Below, in pieces: positions 25,223 through 33,430 of a DNA stretch of 58,149 nucleotides. Source of the stretch: Oleiagrimonas sp035690885 (GTDB lineage Bacteria; Pseudomonadota; Gammaproteobacteria; Xanthomonadales; Rhodanobacteraceae); the NCBI GenBank assembly GCA_035690885.1, contig DASSKC010000161.1, positions 1-58,149 of the forward strand. Direction: 5' to 3'. The translations under genes and the position numbers were made by a program. The notes beneath the pieces were generated by a model. It was given only the letters and a program-made list of their open reading frames with translations. It did no database searches and was not told the DNA's origin. Each line of letters starts with the position of its first letter. The stretch's first letter is position 1.

Positions 25223-25371
25223 GGGCAGATGCGGCTTGCAACAAGGCGGGATTGCAACGGGGGGTTGCCGGTGTCACAGTTACAGGCTATAACAGCTGCC
25301 CGCCGGCCCACAACGCCGCGAGCGTCGGGTGCAGGCGTACTACCACAGCCGTCAGGTGAGGAGGACAACCC

Positions 25372-26325
25372 GTGGTCAAGACCAAAGCAGCCAAGGCCAA
25401 GAAGTCCAAAGCCGCCGCTTCCAAGACGAAGCCCGCGAAAAAGGCGGCGGGCGGTGCAGGAAGCCGCGCAAGCAAGACGGCTGCAAAAAAGACCGCAAAG
25501 ACACGCGGCGCACCGAAGAAGGCAGCGGCACGCAAGTCGACTGCCAGCAAGGTAGCGGCGAAAAAAGCGCCCGCACGCAAGGCCTCGTCAGCCAAAGCGG
25601 CGCCCAAAAAGGCTGTTGCCTCCAAGAAGACCGCAACCGGAAAAGTGACCGCTTCGAAAAAGAAGGCGACAACCCGCAAGAAAACCGCTGCCGGAAAGAA
25701 GGCGGCGACCACGAAAAAGACGGCATCCACGAACAAGGCGGCTGCCGGCAAGACGACGGCCAAACGCGCCGTCGCATCCACGCGCCACGCTTCGACGCGG
25801 CGTACCGCATCCAGAAAGCAAGAGACTGATCAATCCCGCATGGCCACTGCCGCACCCAAACACGAACCCGGCGTCACCAAGGAAGGAGGGCGCTACGCGC
25901 TGCCCGCCACTGTCAACATCGATCTGCCCAAGGGCTACTTTCCATCCGACAAGGATGAGTACATGGGGCCGCGTCATCTGGCGTATTTTCGCCAGAAGTT
26001 GCGCGATTGGCGCGACCAGCTGGTGGAGGAGTCACGCCAGACCATGGATCACCTGCGTGGCGAAGTCCGCGACGTCGGTGACGAGGCCGAGCGCGCCACC
26101 CGCGAGACCGAGAACTCGCTGGAATTGCGCACCCGCGATCGCTATCGCAAGCTGATCTCCAAGATCGACAAGGCCCTGCGCCGCATCGAAGACGGCAGCT
26201 ACGGCTACTGCGACGAAACCGACGAAGAGATCGGCGTCAAGCGCATGGACGCACGTCCGACCGCGACGCTGACGCTGGACGCCCAGGAGCGCCGCGAGCA
26301 CCTGGAAAAACAGATGGGCGACTGA
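25372..26325 (+). CDS. dksA: DksA-family RNA polymerase-binding protein with histone H1-like N-terminal extension and degenerate zinc finger
   Basis: DksA binds in the RNA polymerase secondary channel and, with ppGpp, adjusts initiation at rRNA and amino-acid promoters. The 317-residue product has two parts. Residues 1-155 are almost wholly Lys, Ala, Thr, Ser and Arg in K-K-A/T-A repeats, like histone H1 or AlgP tails. Residues about 180-317 are a DksA domain with a coiled coil and the tip D-E-A-E-R-A, where E. coli has D-x-x-D-x-A. The zinc finger keeps only the first of four cysteines: Y-C-D-E-T-D and L-T-L-D-A give Cys-Thr-Thr-Ala, resembling zinc-independent DksA2 of Pseudomonas. GTG 25372 is the start, with GAGGAGG upstream. 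A strong hairpin follows. Confidence 0.9.
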   Translation: MVKTKAAKAKKSKAAASKTKPAKKAAGGAGSRASKTAAKKTAKTRGAPKKAAARKSTASKVAAKKAPARKASSAKAAPKKAVASKKTATGKVTASKKKATTRKKTAAGKKAATTKKTASTNKAAAGKTTAKRAVASTRHASTRRTASRKQETDQSRMATAAPKHEPGVTKEGGRYALPATVNIDLPKGYFPSDKDEYMGPRHLAYFRQKLRDWRDQLVEESRQTMDHLRGEVRDVGDEAERATRETENSLELRTRDRYRKLISKIDKALRRIEDGSYGYCDETDEEIGVKRMDARPTATLTLDAQERREHLEKQMGD

Positions 26326-26341
26326 TCTGCCGCGACATGAC

Positions 26342-26380
26342 GCATGACAAAGGCCCGCCATTGGCGGGCCTTTGTCATGC
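26342..26380 (+). terminator. Hairpin terminator after dksA
   Basis: GCATGACAAAGGCCCGCCA (26342-26360) and its exact complement at 26362-26380 form a 19-bp stem around GGCCCGCC and GGCGGGCC. TTTG within the descending arm is the only T-run. It separates dksA from the ars operon. Confidence 0.75.
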
Positions 26381-26397
26381 GGGGTTGCATTTGTTTT

Positions 26398-26421
26398 ATA
26401 TATCGGTAATTCTGGATATAT
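26398..26421. promoter_or_regulatory. Probable ArsR operator overlapping the arsR start
   Basis: ATATATC (26398-26404) and GATATAT (26415-26421) are perfect 7-bp arms with a 10-nt spacer in an AT-rich island. The right arm includes the first two bases of the arsR start codon, so bound repressor would block both transcription and translation start. Confidence 0.55.
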
Positions 26422-26770
26422 GGATAACAAGCAAGCATTGCTGGCACTTTCGGCTCTGGCCCAAAGCACACGCCTGGACACGTTCCGATTGCTGGTGCGG
26501 CACGAGCCCCGAGGCTTGCCGGCTGGCGAGGCGGCGCTGGAGCTGGGTGTCCCGCAAAACACGCTGTCCACGCACCTGGCAATTCTTGCCCGCGCGGGGC
26601 TGGCTGATTCGGTGCGACACGGACGCTCCGTCGTCTACCGGGCGAACCTGGCCTGCTTGCGTACATTGACCATGTTCCTGCTCACCGATTGCTGTGGTGC
26701 CAATGCGCAGCAGTGCGCACCGTTGCTGGCCGGCCTTGACGCATGTTCGACGGAGAGTCGGGATGACTGA
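26420..26770 (+). CDS. arsR: ArsR/SmtB family repressor
   Basis: Winged-helix metalloregulator that represses the ars operon until As(III) binds. The 116-residue product has the ArsR fold: A-L-A-Q-S-T-R-L-D-T-F-R-L-L near residue 12 and the recognition helix P-Q-N-T-L-S-T-H-L-A-I-L near residue 43. A Cys cluster sits near the C-terminus (T-D-C-C-G and Q-Q-C, about residues 91-99), the position of thiolate sites in the Acidithiobacillus-type ArsR rather than the C-V-C of plasmid R773 ArsR. ATG 26420 is favoured, overlapping the presumed operator. It overlaps acr3 by 8 bp. Confidence 0.88.
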   Translation: MDNKQALLALSALAQSTRLDTFRLLVRHEPRGLPAGEAALELGVPQNTLSTHLAILARAGLADSVRHGRSVVYRANLACLRTLTMFLLTDCCGANAQQCAPLLAGLDACSTESRDD

Positions 26771-27839
26771 ATCAGGCCCCCGTTTGCGCCTGTCGTTCCG
26801 CGACCGCTGGCTGACCGTGTGGATTTTTGCCGCGATGGCGCTGGGCGTGTCGCTGGGTTGGCTGTTTCCCGGCTTGCCAGGGCAGCTGGACCGGATGAGC
26901 ATCGGCACCACCAACGTGCCGATCGCCATCGGCTTGATCCTGATGATGTACCCGCCGCTGGCCAAGGTGCGTTACGAGGACATGCCGCAGGTGTTCCGCG
27001 ATCGTCGGCTGCTCGGCTTGTCGCTGTTGCAGAACTGGGTGATCGGACCGGTGTTGATGTTCGGTCTGGCCGTGCTGTTCCTGCATGATCATCCGGGCTA
27101 CATGAGCGGCGTGATCCTGATCGGCCTGGCGCGCTGCATTGCCATGGTGCTGGTCTGGAACCAGCTGGCCGGGGGCGACAACCAGTATGTGGCCGGGCTG
27201 GTCGCGTTCAACGCGATCTTCCAGTTGCTGACGTTCGGCGCGTACGCGTGGCTGTTTCTCGGCGTGTTGCCGCCGCTGCTGGGCTTGCCGGGGCAGGAGG
27301 TGCACATCCAGTTCACCACCATCGCCGGCGCCGTGCTGATCTATCTCGGGATTCCGTTCCTGGCCGGCTGGCTGGGGCGCAAGTTGATGATCGGCATCAA
27401 GGGCGCGCGCTGGTATGCCGAGCGTTTCCTGCCGAAGGTCGAGCCGCTGACGCTGGCGGCGCTGCTGTTCACCATCGTGGCCATGTTCAGCCTCAAGGGC
27501 GGGCAGTTGCTCGACTTGCCGCTGGATGTGCTGCGCGTGGCGCTGCCGCTGGTGGTGTATTTCGTGGTGATGTTCGGTGTCAGTTTCGCGATGGCGCGCT
27601 GGGTGGGAGCGAACTATCCGCGCACCACGGCAGTGGCGTTCACCGCGGCCGGGAACAATTTCGAGCTGGCCATTGCCGTGGCCATCGCGGCCTTCGGCCT
27701 GGCCTCGCCGCAGGCGTTTGCCGCAGTCATCGGGCCGCTGGTCGAAGTGCCGGTCCTGCTGTTGCTGGTACACGCCGCACGCCGCATGCAGCACCGATTT
27801 TCATCGTCCGAGGAGTCCGCCCGTGTCCCGTCTGCGTGA
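26763..27839 (+). CDS. acr3: Arsenite efflux transporter, ACR3 family
   Basis: Inner-membrane carrier exporting As(III). The 358-residue product has ten predicted hydrophobic segments and the ACR3 hallmarks: I-G-L-I-L-M-M-Y-P-P-L-A-K-V near residue 60, and G-L-A-R-C-I-A-M-V-L-V-W-N near residue 121 with the essential Cys. A later F-T-A-A-G-N-N-F-E-L-A-I-A-V motif is also present. It starts inside arsR (8-bp overlap) and overlaps arsH by 17 bp, so the three genes are a tight operon. There is no arsC nearby to supply As(III) from arsenate. Confidence 0.94.
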   Translation: MTESGPRLRLSFRDRWLTVWIFAAMALGVSLGWLFPGLPGQLDRMSIGTTNVPIAIGLILMMYPPLAKVRYEDMPQVFRDRRLLGLSLLQNWVIGPVLMFGLAVLFLHDHPGYMSGVILIGLARCIAMVLVWNQLAGGDNQYVAGLVAFNAIFQLLTFGAYAWLFLGVLPPLLGLPGQEVHIQFTTIAGAVLIYLGIPFLAGWLGRKLMIGIKGARWYAERFLPKVEPLTLAALLFTIVAMFSLKGGQLLDLPLDVLRVALPLVVYFVVMFGVSFAMARWVGANYPRTTAVAFTAAGNNFELAIAVAIAAFGLASPQAFAAVIGPLVEVPVLLLLVHAARRMQHRFSSSEESARVPSA

Positions 27840-28548
27840 GTTGCCCGATCCCGATCACTTGCCGGCCTTGCGCCCGGAGTATGCGCATGCGCGACCGGCG
27901 GCGGGTCTGGGCGAGGCGCGGCCGCCGCGCATTCTGCTGTTGTACGGCTCGTTGCGCGAACGCTCGTATTCACGCCTGGCAACAGAGGAGGCGGCGCGTC
28001 TGCTGCGCTATTTCGGTGCCGAGGCACGGATCTTCGATCCATCCGATTTGCCGCTGCCCGGCCAGGTGCCGGATGACGATCATCCGGCGGTGCGCGAGTT
28101 GCGCGAGCTGTCGGTCTGGTCCGAGGGCCAGGTCTGGTGCAGTCCCGAACGCCATGGCCAGGTTACCGGGGTGATGAAGGCGCAGATTGACCACTTGCCG
28201 CTCAACAGCGGTTCGATCCGCCCGACCCAGGGACGTACGCTGGCGGTGATGCAGGTGTCCGGCGGATCGCAGTCGTTCAACTCAATCAATACGCTGCGCC
28301 TGCTGGGACGCTGGATGCGCATGTTCACCATCCCCAACCAGTCGAGTGTGGCCAAGGCGTGGCAGGAGTTCGACGACGCCGGGCGCATGCGACCGTCGAG
28401 CTATTACGACCGCATCGTCGACGTGATGGAAGAGCTGGTGCGCATGACCGTGTTGCTGCGCCCGCACGTGACGCAGCTGACCGACCGCTATTCGGAGCGT
28501 TGTGCGACGCACACGTCGGTTGCCGACAAGATCACGCACGCGATGTGA
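27823..28548 (+). CDS. arsH: Arsenic resistance flavoprotein ArsH
   Basis: NADPH-dependent FMN reductase associated with arsenic operons; ArsH oxidises trivalent organoarsenicals to less toxic pentavalent forms. The 241-residue product has the flavodoxin-like FMN site L-L-Y-G-S-L-R-E-R-S-Y-S near residue 40, the conserved P-E-R-H-G-Q-V-T-G-V-M-K motif near residue 108, and V-S-G-G-S-Q-S-F-N near residue 147. GTG 27823 is the start, preceded by GAGGAG inside acr3. Its presence hints at exposure to methylarsenicals. Confidence 0.93.
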   Translation: MSRLRELPDPDHLPALRPEYAHARPAAGLGEARPPRILLLYGSLRERSYSRLATEEAARLLRYFGAEARIFDPSDLPLPGQVPDDDHPAVRELRELSVWSEGQVWCSPERHGQVTGVMKAQIDHLPLNSGSIRPTQGRTLAVMQVSGGSQSFNSINTLRLLGRWMRMFTIPNQSSVAKAWQEFDDAGRMRPSSYYDRIVDVMEELVRMTVLLRPHVTQLTDRYSERCATHTSVADKITHAM

Positions 28549-28559
28549 CGTCGCGCGTG

Positions 28560-29294
28560 TCAGCAGGTCTCGCCGCCGCCGGGGCTGGCATCGAGGATGT
28601 CGACCATGTGCTCATAGGCCTCGACCCGCGCGCGGACCGACTCGGGCTTGCCGCCATGGCATTCCAGCGCGCCGTTCATCGCGTTGATGGTTTGTCCGAA
28701 ACCGGCGCCGGAAACCATCGCGTGATGGGCCGTCATTACGCCGGGGCCCTTTTGCGTCATCCAGTACCAGAGTGCGGTTTTCCAGGCGATGGCGGGCTTG
28801 GTTTCGACCAGGTCGGGGTGATGCAATAGATCGATGCCGAGCGCGTCGCCGGCATGTTTGTAGTTGAAGTTCCACGACAGCATGATCGGCCCGCGGCCGT
28901 AATAGGCGGCCTTGCCGGCGGGGCAGCCGTAAGGTTTGCCGCGATCACATTTTTTTGCGTAGTTGCCGTTGTCGATCTGTTTGACGTACTTCAGCCAATC
29001 GGTTTCGAAGGCCGACTGAGCCAGGAATGCGGCGGCTTCACGAGCGCGGGTCTGATGGCTTCCCGTATGTGCGAAAGCGGGGTAGGCGTGAATTGCCGTG
29101 ACCAGGCCGTCGTAGGTGTAGAACCGGTTGCGACTGGGGAACATCTGCTCGAACTGCGCGCGTGAAACGACGAAGTCGTGGCCGGGATCGACTGCTTTCG
29201 GCGCGACACCGGGCGCGCCGTTGTGCGCGCAGCCGGTTGTCGTCATTGCGATCAGGACCGCACATGCCGATATGGCAAATGGGTGCCGAATCAT
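28560..29294 (-). CDS. GH19 chitinase lipoprotein
   Basis: Endo-acting chitinase that inverts configuration. The 244-residue product has a lipoprotein signal (M-I-R-H-P-F.. lipobox T-T-G-C at residues 19-22) and then a GH19 domain. This has A-A-F-L-A-Q-S-A-F-E-T near residue 90 with the catalytic Glu, Y-Y-G-R-G-P-I-M-L-S-W-N-F-N-Y near residue 130, and M-N-G-A-L-E-C near residue 205. The second Glu common to plant enzymes is not evident, as in other short bacterial GH19 proteins. The chitinase is therefore probably anchored to the envelope. It is 3 bp downstream of the lactonase-like gene, so the two are one transcript. Confidence 0.85.
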   Translation of the reverse strand: MIRHPFAISACAVLIAMTTTGCAHNGAPGVAPKAVDPGHDFVVSRAQFEQMFPSRNRFYTYDGLVTAIHAYPAFAHTGSHQTRAREAAAFLAQSAFETDWLKYVKQIDNGNYAKKCDRGKPYGCPAGKAAYYGRGPIMLSWNFNYKHAGDALGIDLLHHPDLVETKPAIAWKTALWYWMTQKGPGVMTAHHAMVSGAGFGQTINAMNGALECHGGKPESVRARVEAYEHMVDILDASPGGGETC

Positions 29295-29297
29295 GTG

Positions 29298-30299
29298 TCA
29301 GCTCCCCGACTTCGGCGAGGGCGGATACGGGCGGCCCGGATACTTGCTGCGGAAGGTTTCGATCGCGCCGCGGTCCTGCAGGGTGACGTAGACCCGGCGT
29401 TTGTCGTCGCCGCCGAAGGCGAGGTTGGTCGGGTCCTGGCCCTTCAATTCGACCTTGTGCAGGATCTGGCCTTCGGGCGAAACCACCAGCACGCGGCCGG
29501 CACCGTAACGGGCGATGTAGAGGTTGCCGCGGGTGTCGCAACGCATGCCGTCCAGACCGGCGTCATCGAAGCTCAGCAACAGGCGCTTGTGGCTCAATGA
29601 TCCATCCGCCTCGATGTCGTACTTCCAGACTTTTCTTTGCACGCTCTCGTTGACGTACAGGTGCTTGCCGTCGGGGCTGACCTCGATGCCGTTGGTGGTG
29701 CCCATGCCGGTTTCGATGACGCTGGCGTGGCCGCCGGGCGTGATCTTCCACAGCTGGCCGGTGCCGTTTTTCCAGTCCGGATCGCTGGCGTAGATGGTGC
29801 CGTCGGGCGCGAAGGCGATGTCATTGGGCTGGTGGGCGCCTTCGAGGTGCGCATACACGCTGACCTTGTCGGTGGCCATGTCGATGCGCAGCACGTTGTG
29901 GCCGGTGTAATCGGCCACGTAGATGTCGCCGCCGGTGGTGTACTGCAGCGCGTTGGGTGTGCGGCCATCGGCCAGGTTCAGGAACGCGCTTGCCTTGCCG
30001 CTGCCATCGGCTTGCGTGGCGACGGCAGCGATGCCGGCTTTCGGGCCGTAGCCGACCACGTACACGGTACCGTCCGGACCCACGGTCGGGCCTTCGATGC
30101 CGTGGCCGAACACGTCGTCGCCGACGAAGTCATGGGCCACGAACAGTGGTCCGGGCGTTGCGCTTTGCGTGTGTGTGATTGCGACTGTCGTGGCCTTGGC
30201 GATTGTCGTTGACGTCGCTGGCGCATCCGCGGACATGTTGCAGGCACCGAGCAGTGCAACGGCCAGCAGTGTGCAGGCCGTGCCGGTGGCGGTGCGCAT
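29298..30299 (-). CDS. SMP-30/gluconolactonase-like lipoprotein
   Basis: Six-bladed beta-propeller of the SMP-30/LRE family, many of which hydrolyse sugar lactones. From ATG 30299 the 333-residue product has a lipobox L-L-G-A-C near residue 20, then a propeller with the likely metal ligands Glu (G-I-E-G-P-T-V, about residue 68), Asn (T-N-G-I-E-V-S-P-D, about 205) and Asp (L-D-G-M-R-C-D, about 250). The frame is open to ATG 30350, but that would bury the lipobox. It lies between the sugar-kinase gene and the GH19 chitinase on the same strand. In that setting, hydrolysis of an N-acetylglucosamine lactone in the periplasm is plausible; direct evidence is lacking. Confidence 0.8.
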   Translation of the reverse strand: MRTATGTACTLLAVALLGACNMSADAPATSTTIAKATTVAITHTQSATPGPLFVAHDFVGDDVFGHGIEGPTVGPDGTVYVVGYGPKAGIAAVATQADGSGKASAFLNLADGRTPNALQYTTGGDIYVADYTGHNVLRIDMATDKVSVYAHLEGAHQPNDIAFAPDGTIYASDPDWKNGTGQLWKITPGGHASVIETGMGTTNGIEVSPDGKHLYVNESVQRKVWKYDIEADGSLSHKRLLLSFDDAGLDGMRCDTRGNLYIARYGAGRVLVVSPEGQILHKVELKGQDPTNLAFGGDDKRRVYVTLQDRGAIETFRSKYPGRPYPPSPKSGS

Positions 30300-30386
30300 G
30301 GCAATGGTTTGATGTTTGATGGTGGTCCCCTCCGAAGGTGTGTCGGACATGCTCCGACGGCATGGTTGATGGTGACGGTATGTGTG

Positions 30387-31340
30387 TCAGGCCAATGCCA
30401 ACTCGGCGCGCTGCGGCAGGAATTCATAGTCGCCGGGATGCTGGACGGCACGCGCGCCGAAATGATTGCCGCGTTCGAGAGCCTGGCGTGGCGTCTGGCC
30501 GTCCAGACGCGCACTGATGTATCCGACCGCGAAACTGTCGCCGGCGCCGACGGTGTCGACGACGCGACGCACGCTTGCGGCAGGCAAGTCGATTGCCTCG
30601 TCGCGGCTGCGCAAGGATGCGCCATGGCGACCGCGCTTGATCACCACGTCGCGCGCGCCGGCGTCCAGATAAAACGCACCGACCGCATCCACGTCGCGCG
30701 TGCCGACAAGTTGTGCGGCTTCGCCGTCGCCGATCAGAAGCCAGTCGGACAGGCCGGCCAATGCGTTGATGTGACGGGTCATGGCATCGCGATCGGGCCA
30801 TAGCGCGGGGCGCAGGTTGGGATCGAACGATACCGTGCTGCCGGCGGTTCGCACGGTCCGCATGGCGTGCTTGCACAGCGCCAATGCCGAAGGCCCGAGT
30901 GCGGCGGTGATGCCGGTCACGTGCAGATGACGCGCCGCACCAAGGGCGTCGGCATCGAGATCGTCCGGCGACAGCGCGGACGCGGCCGACCCGGCGCGGT
31001 AATACAGTGTCTGCGGGTCGCCTCCATCATCCGTGCGCGACTTGAACATCACGCCGGTGGGACGCATCGTGTCGATGTGGGTGCCGGCAACGTCGATGCC
31101 TTCTTCGGCCAGCGTCCGGGTGATGAAACGACCGAAAGCGTCGTCGCCCACGCGGCTGACCCAGCGCACCGCAAATCCCATTCGGCTCAAGCCGATGGCC
31201 ACGTTGCTGTCGGCGCCGCACAGGCGGCGCGTGAAACGGTCGCAATCGGCAAGGTCGCCGGCCGTGTCGGCGCCAAGCAGCACCATGCTTTCGCCGAAAC
31301 AGACGACATCGGAGTGTGTGAGGGCGGTGGATGCGGCCAT
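30387..31340 (-). CDS. kdgK: PfkB-family sugar kinase, probable 2-keto-3-deoxygluconate kinase
   Basis: Ribokinase-fold kinase; KdgK phosphorylates 2-keto-3-deoxygluconate (KDG) to KDPG, which enters the Entner-Doudoroff route. The 317-residue product has C-F-G-E-S-M at residues 14-19, G-A-D-S-N-V-A-I-G-L-S-R-M-G near residue 42, F-D-P-N-L-R-P near residue 170 and the PfkB signature D-T-V-G-A-G-D-S-F near residue 263 with the catalytic Asp. The F-D-P-N-L-R and Y-Y-R-A-G-S-A-A-S motifs are typical of KDG kinases. It follows the dehydratase-like gene by 3 bp. Its position supports KDG as product of that enzyme. Confidence 0.85.
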   Translation of the reverse strand: MAASTALTHSDVVCFGESMVLLGADTAGDLADCDRFTRRLCGADSNVAIGLSRMGFAVRWVSRVGDDAFGRFITRTLAEEGIDVAGTHIDTMRPTGVMFKSRTDDGGDPQTLYYRAGSAASALSPDDLDADALGAARHLHVTGITAALGPSALALCKHAMRTVRTAGSTVSFDPNLRPALWPDRDAMTRHINALAGLSDWLLIGDGEAAQLVGTRDVDAVGAFYLDAGARDVVIKRGRHGASLRSRDEAIDLPAASVRRVVDTVGAGDSFAVGYISARLDGQTPRQALERGNHFGARAVQHPGDYEFLPQRAELALA

Positions 31341-31343
31341 GGT

Positions 31344-32540
31344 TCAGAAGTACGTGGGCATGATCTCGCGCACCTGGAGCTGTGCGTCGACCAGCAACAC
31401 CTGCCGCCATTTGTCGAAGGTCAGGCATGGGTGCGAGGCACCGAACGCGATGATGTCGCCGACTTCAATATCCGCGCCGGGCGTCAGTTCGAGCATGGTG
31501 TGCTGGTCCATGATCTTGGTGGTCGTCATGCCGGCGGCATCGCGTGGTGCCTGACCGGCGCGGTAGACCGTGAGCGGGATCGGCAGGTCGGGGTCGGCGG
31601 CGATGTCGCGCTTGCCCATGGCCACCACCGCAAGGCCGGGCTCGGGCAGCGACTGCACGTGGGCGAACACGGTCAGTGCGGCTTCGAGGCTGCCCTGGAG
31701 GTCGGGGTGACGCGCCTGCACGTCTTCCATGGCCTGGCGATACAGGCGATGGTCATGCGCCACGTAGCAACCGGGGCGCATCAGCGGCTGGATATCGCCG
31801 TCGAGGCCGGCGTCTTCAAACGCCTCCGCAATCAGGTCAAACCATTTGGAGCCCGATGCCGTGACGATGGCCTTGCCATCGATTGCGCCAGCCTTTTTCA
31901 GCGTGCTGGTGGCCTCGACCAGACGACGGCCATAGGCACGCACGGCTTCCACCTCGTCGTCGCCATGGATCAGGCCTTCGTAACCCTCGATGCCGCGCAG
32001 CGAAATATTCGCGCACTCGGCGATGGCGGCGACCAGGCTGTCCAGCTCGGCAGCGTTGCGCAGGCCGCATCGGCCGCCGGGCACGCCCAGTTCGATCAGG
32101 ACCTGCAACACCAGGCCTCGACGCGCGAAGTACGTGTTCAGCGCCTTGACGTTGGCGACGCTGTCGACGGTGCAGTAAAAATCCGCGCCGCGTTCGATCA
32201 GCGACCCGACGATGGCCATGTTCGGCTCGCCGACCAGCTGGTTGGCCATCAGTAGTCGCGCCACGCCGTGTTCGAAAGCGGCGGCGCACTGGGTGGCGGT
32301 GGCCAGGGTGATGCCCCATGCGCCGGCGGCGATCTGGCGCCGGAAAATCGCCGGCGTCATGGTGGTCTTGCCATGTGGCGCGAGGTGCGAACCACGTTGC
32401 TCGGCAAAGCGCTGCATCCACGCAATGTTGTTCGCCAGTGCCGGTTCGGAAATGACCGCGGCAGGCAGGCTGATATCCGTCAGCAGCGAGCGGCCGAATT
32501 GCAGGGAGCCTTTTTGTTCGATGGATGTGTTCGTTTGCAT
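31344..32540 (-). CDS. Fold-III PLP enzyme of the D-threonine aldolase / D-serine dehydratase (DSD1) family, possible D-glucosaminate dehydratase
   Basis: PLP- and metal-dependent enzyme acting on D-amino acids or 2-amino-sugar acids. The 398-residue product has the PLP lysine in A-P-H-G-K-T-T-M near residue 57, an alanine-racemase-type barrel to about residue 270, and a C-terminal domain with the metal site motif S-H-P-C-L-T-F-D-K-W near residue 370. Standard annotation is amino acid deaminase or D-threonine aldolase. The D-glucosaminate dehydratase of Pseudomonas belongs, as I recall, to this family and yields KDG, which would fit the adjacent KDG-kinase-like gene. It is 12 bp downstream of the IclR gene. 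Confidence 0.82.
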   Translation of the reverse strand: MQTNTSIEQKGSLQFGRSLLTDISLPAAVISEPALANNIAWMQRFAEQRGSHLAPHGKTTMTPAIFRRQIAAGAWGITLATATQCAAAFEHGVARLLMANQLVGEPNMAIVGSLIERGADFYCTVDSVANVKALNTYFARRGLVLQVLIELGVPGGRCGLRNAAELDSLVAAIAECANISLRGIEGYEGLIHGDDEVEAVRAYGRRLVEATSTLKKAGAIDGKAIVTASGSKWFDLIAEAFEDAGLDGDIQPLMRPGCYVAHDHRLYRQAMEDVQARHPDLQGSLEAALTVFAHVQSLPEPGLAVVAMGKRDIAADPDLPIPLTVYRAGQAPRDAAGMTTTKIMDQHTMLELTPGADIEVGDIIAFGASHPCLTFDKWRQVLLVDAQLQVREIMPTYF

Positions 32541-32552
32541 GGTCGGTTTTCG

Positions 32553-33311
32553 TCAATGGGAAAGCGTGTGTCCGGCTTCGATCAGCGCCTGGACCAGTTC
32601 GTCGCGTCGCGACATGGATGTGTCGCGGCCGACCGTGAAGCAGATGGTGGCGACCGCGTGACCGTTCTCGTCGGTAATCGGTGCGGCCATGCAACAGGCG
32701 AAGCTGTCGACCAGACCTTCGGTCATGGCGAAGCCCTTGAAACGCGCCTTGTCGATTTCGGCACCGAATGCGTCGATGTCGATACGTGTGCCGCTGGGCA
32801 GGGTGAAGTCTTCGTCGGGCACCAGCGCCAGCAGTTCCTCGCGCGAGAGCTCGCGCAACAGGATACGACCCGATGCCGTCCACGGAATCGGTACCTTGAT
32901 GCCGATTTCCGAGCTGATGGCGAAGGGGCGGGCGCCATGCTCGTTGAGCAGCACCGTGTACTTGTCGCCATCGAGTGCGCACAACTGGCTGGTTTCGTTG
33001 AAGGTCGCGGCCAGGCGCCGCATCACCGGACGTGCGCGCTTGATCAGGCGGTTGTGGTCGGCGTAGTCGAGGCCGAAGTAGTGCATGGCGCGGCCGAAAA
33101 ACACGCGCCCCTGCGCGTCCGATTCAAGCCAGCCGGCCTTGTCCAGATGCGCGACCAGATCGTACACGCTCGAGCGTGGCGATCCCGTGGCCTCGACCAG
33201 CTCGCGCATCGACATCGGACCGCGGTGCTCATGCAGCACCTGGCAGATCTCGATCAGGCGGTCGATGCCGCGGGCGCGTTGGCCTGAAGCTTTGGTGGGT
33301 GTGTCGGTCAT
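32553..33311 (-). CDS. IclR family transcriptional regulator
   Basis: Winged-helix repressor or activator that senses small metabolites. From ATG 33311 the 252-residue product has the DNA-binding domain at about residues 14-75 (S-M-R-E-L-V-E-A-T-G-S-P-R-S-S-V-Y-D-L recognition region) and the IclR effector domain from about residue 90 to the end. The latter has G-I-K-V-P-I-P-W-T-A-S-G-R and A-V-A-T-I-C-F-T-V. KdgR, the KDG sensor, belongs to this family. It heads the minus-strand operon with the DSD1 enzyme and kinase genes and is divergent from the deacetylase operon, so it probably controls both. ATG 33311 is preferred over upstream ATG or GTG codons that lie in the operator region. Confidence 0.9.
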   Translation of the reverse strand: MTDTPTKASGQRARGIDRLIEICQVLHEHRGPMSMRELVEATGSPRSSVYDLVAHLDKAGWLESDAQGRVFFGRAMHYFGLDYADHNRLIKRARPVMRRLAATFNETSQLCALDGDKYTVLLNEHGARPFAISSEIGIKVPIPWTASGRILLRELSREELLALVPDEDFTLPSGTRIDIDAFGAEIDKARFKGFAMTEGLVDSFACCMAAPITDENGHAVATICFTVGRDTSMSRRDELVQALIEAGHTLSH

Positions 33312-33320
33312 GAGGCCCTG

Positions 33321-33337
33321 TTCCGGAACATGGACAA
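33321..33337. promoter_or_regulatory. Candidate IclR-type site (TTCCGGAACATGGACAA)
   Basis: TTCCGGAAC is an almost self-complementary core (GTTCCGGAAC at 33320-33329) followed by ATGGACAA. A closely matching sequence, TTCCGGAACCGGACAA, lies at 37123-37138 upstream of the TonB receptor gene. Both are in promoter regions of genes I place in one pathway. Confidence 0.5.
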
Positions 33338-33399
33338 CCGTCACTTGCATGTTGACGGGATTTTTGTCTACTCTGCAAATGTACAACACACAAGACATC

Positions 33400-33417
33400 T
33401 GTCCAGTATCCTGGACA
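33400..33417. promoter_or_regulatory. Perfect palindrome TGTCCAG-TATC-CTGGACA before the deacetylase gene
   Basis: Arms 33400-33406 and 33411-33417 are perfect 7-bp complements around TATC. The site ends 13 bp before the ATG at 33431, overlapping the expected leader, so binding would repress the deacetylase operon. It is a good operator candidate for the divergent IclR regulator. Confidence 0.55.
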
Positions 33418-33430
33418 TGCGGAGAACGTC

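Noticed and set aside
25287..25781. 164-codon minus-strand ORF opposite the Lys/Ala tail of DksA
   Set aside because: Complement of Lys/Ala codons reads as Phe/Leu/Ala repeats that mimic a membrane protein; the shadow has no conserved features.
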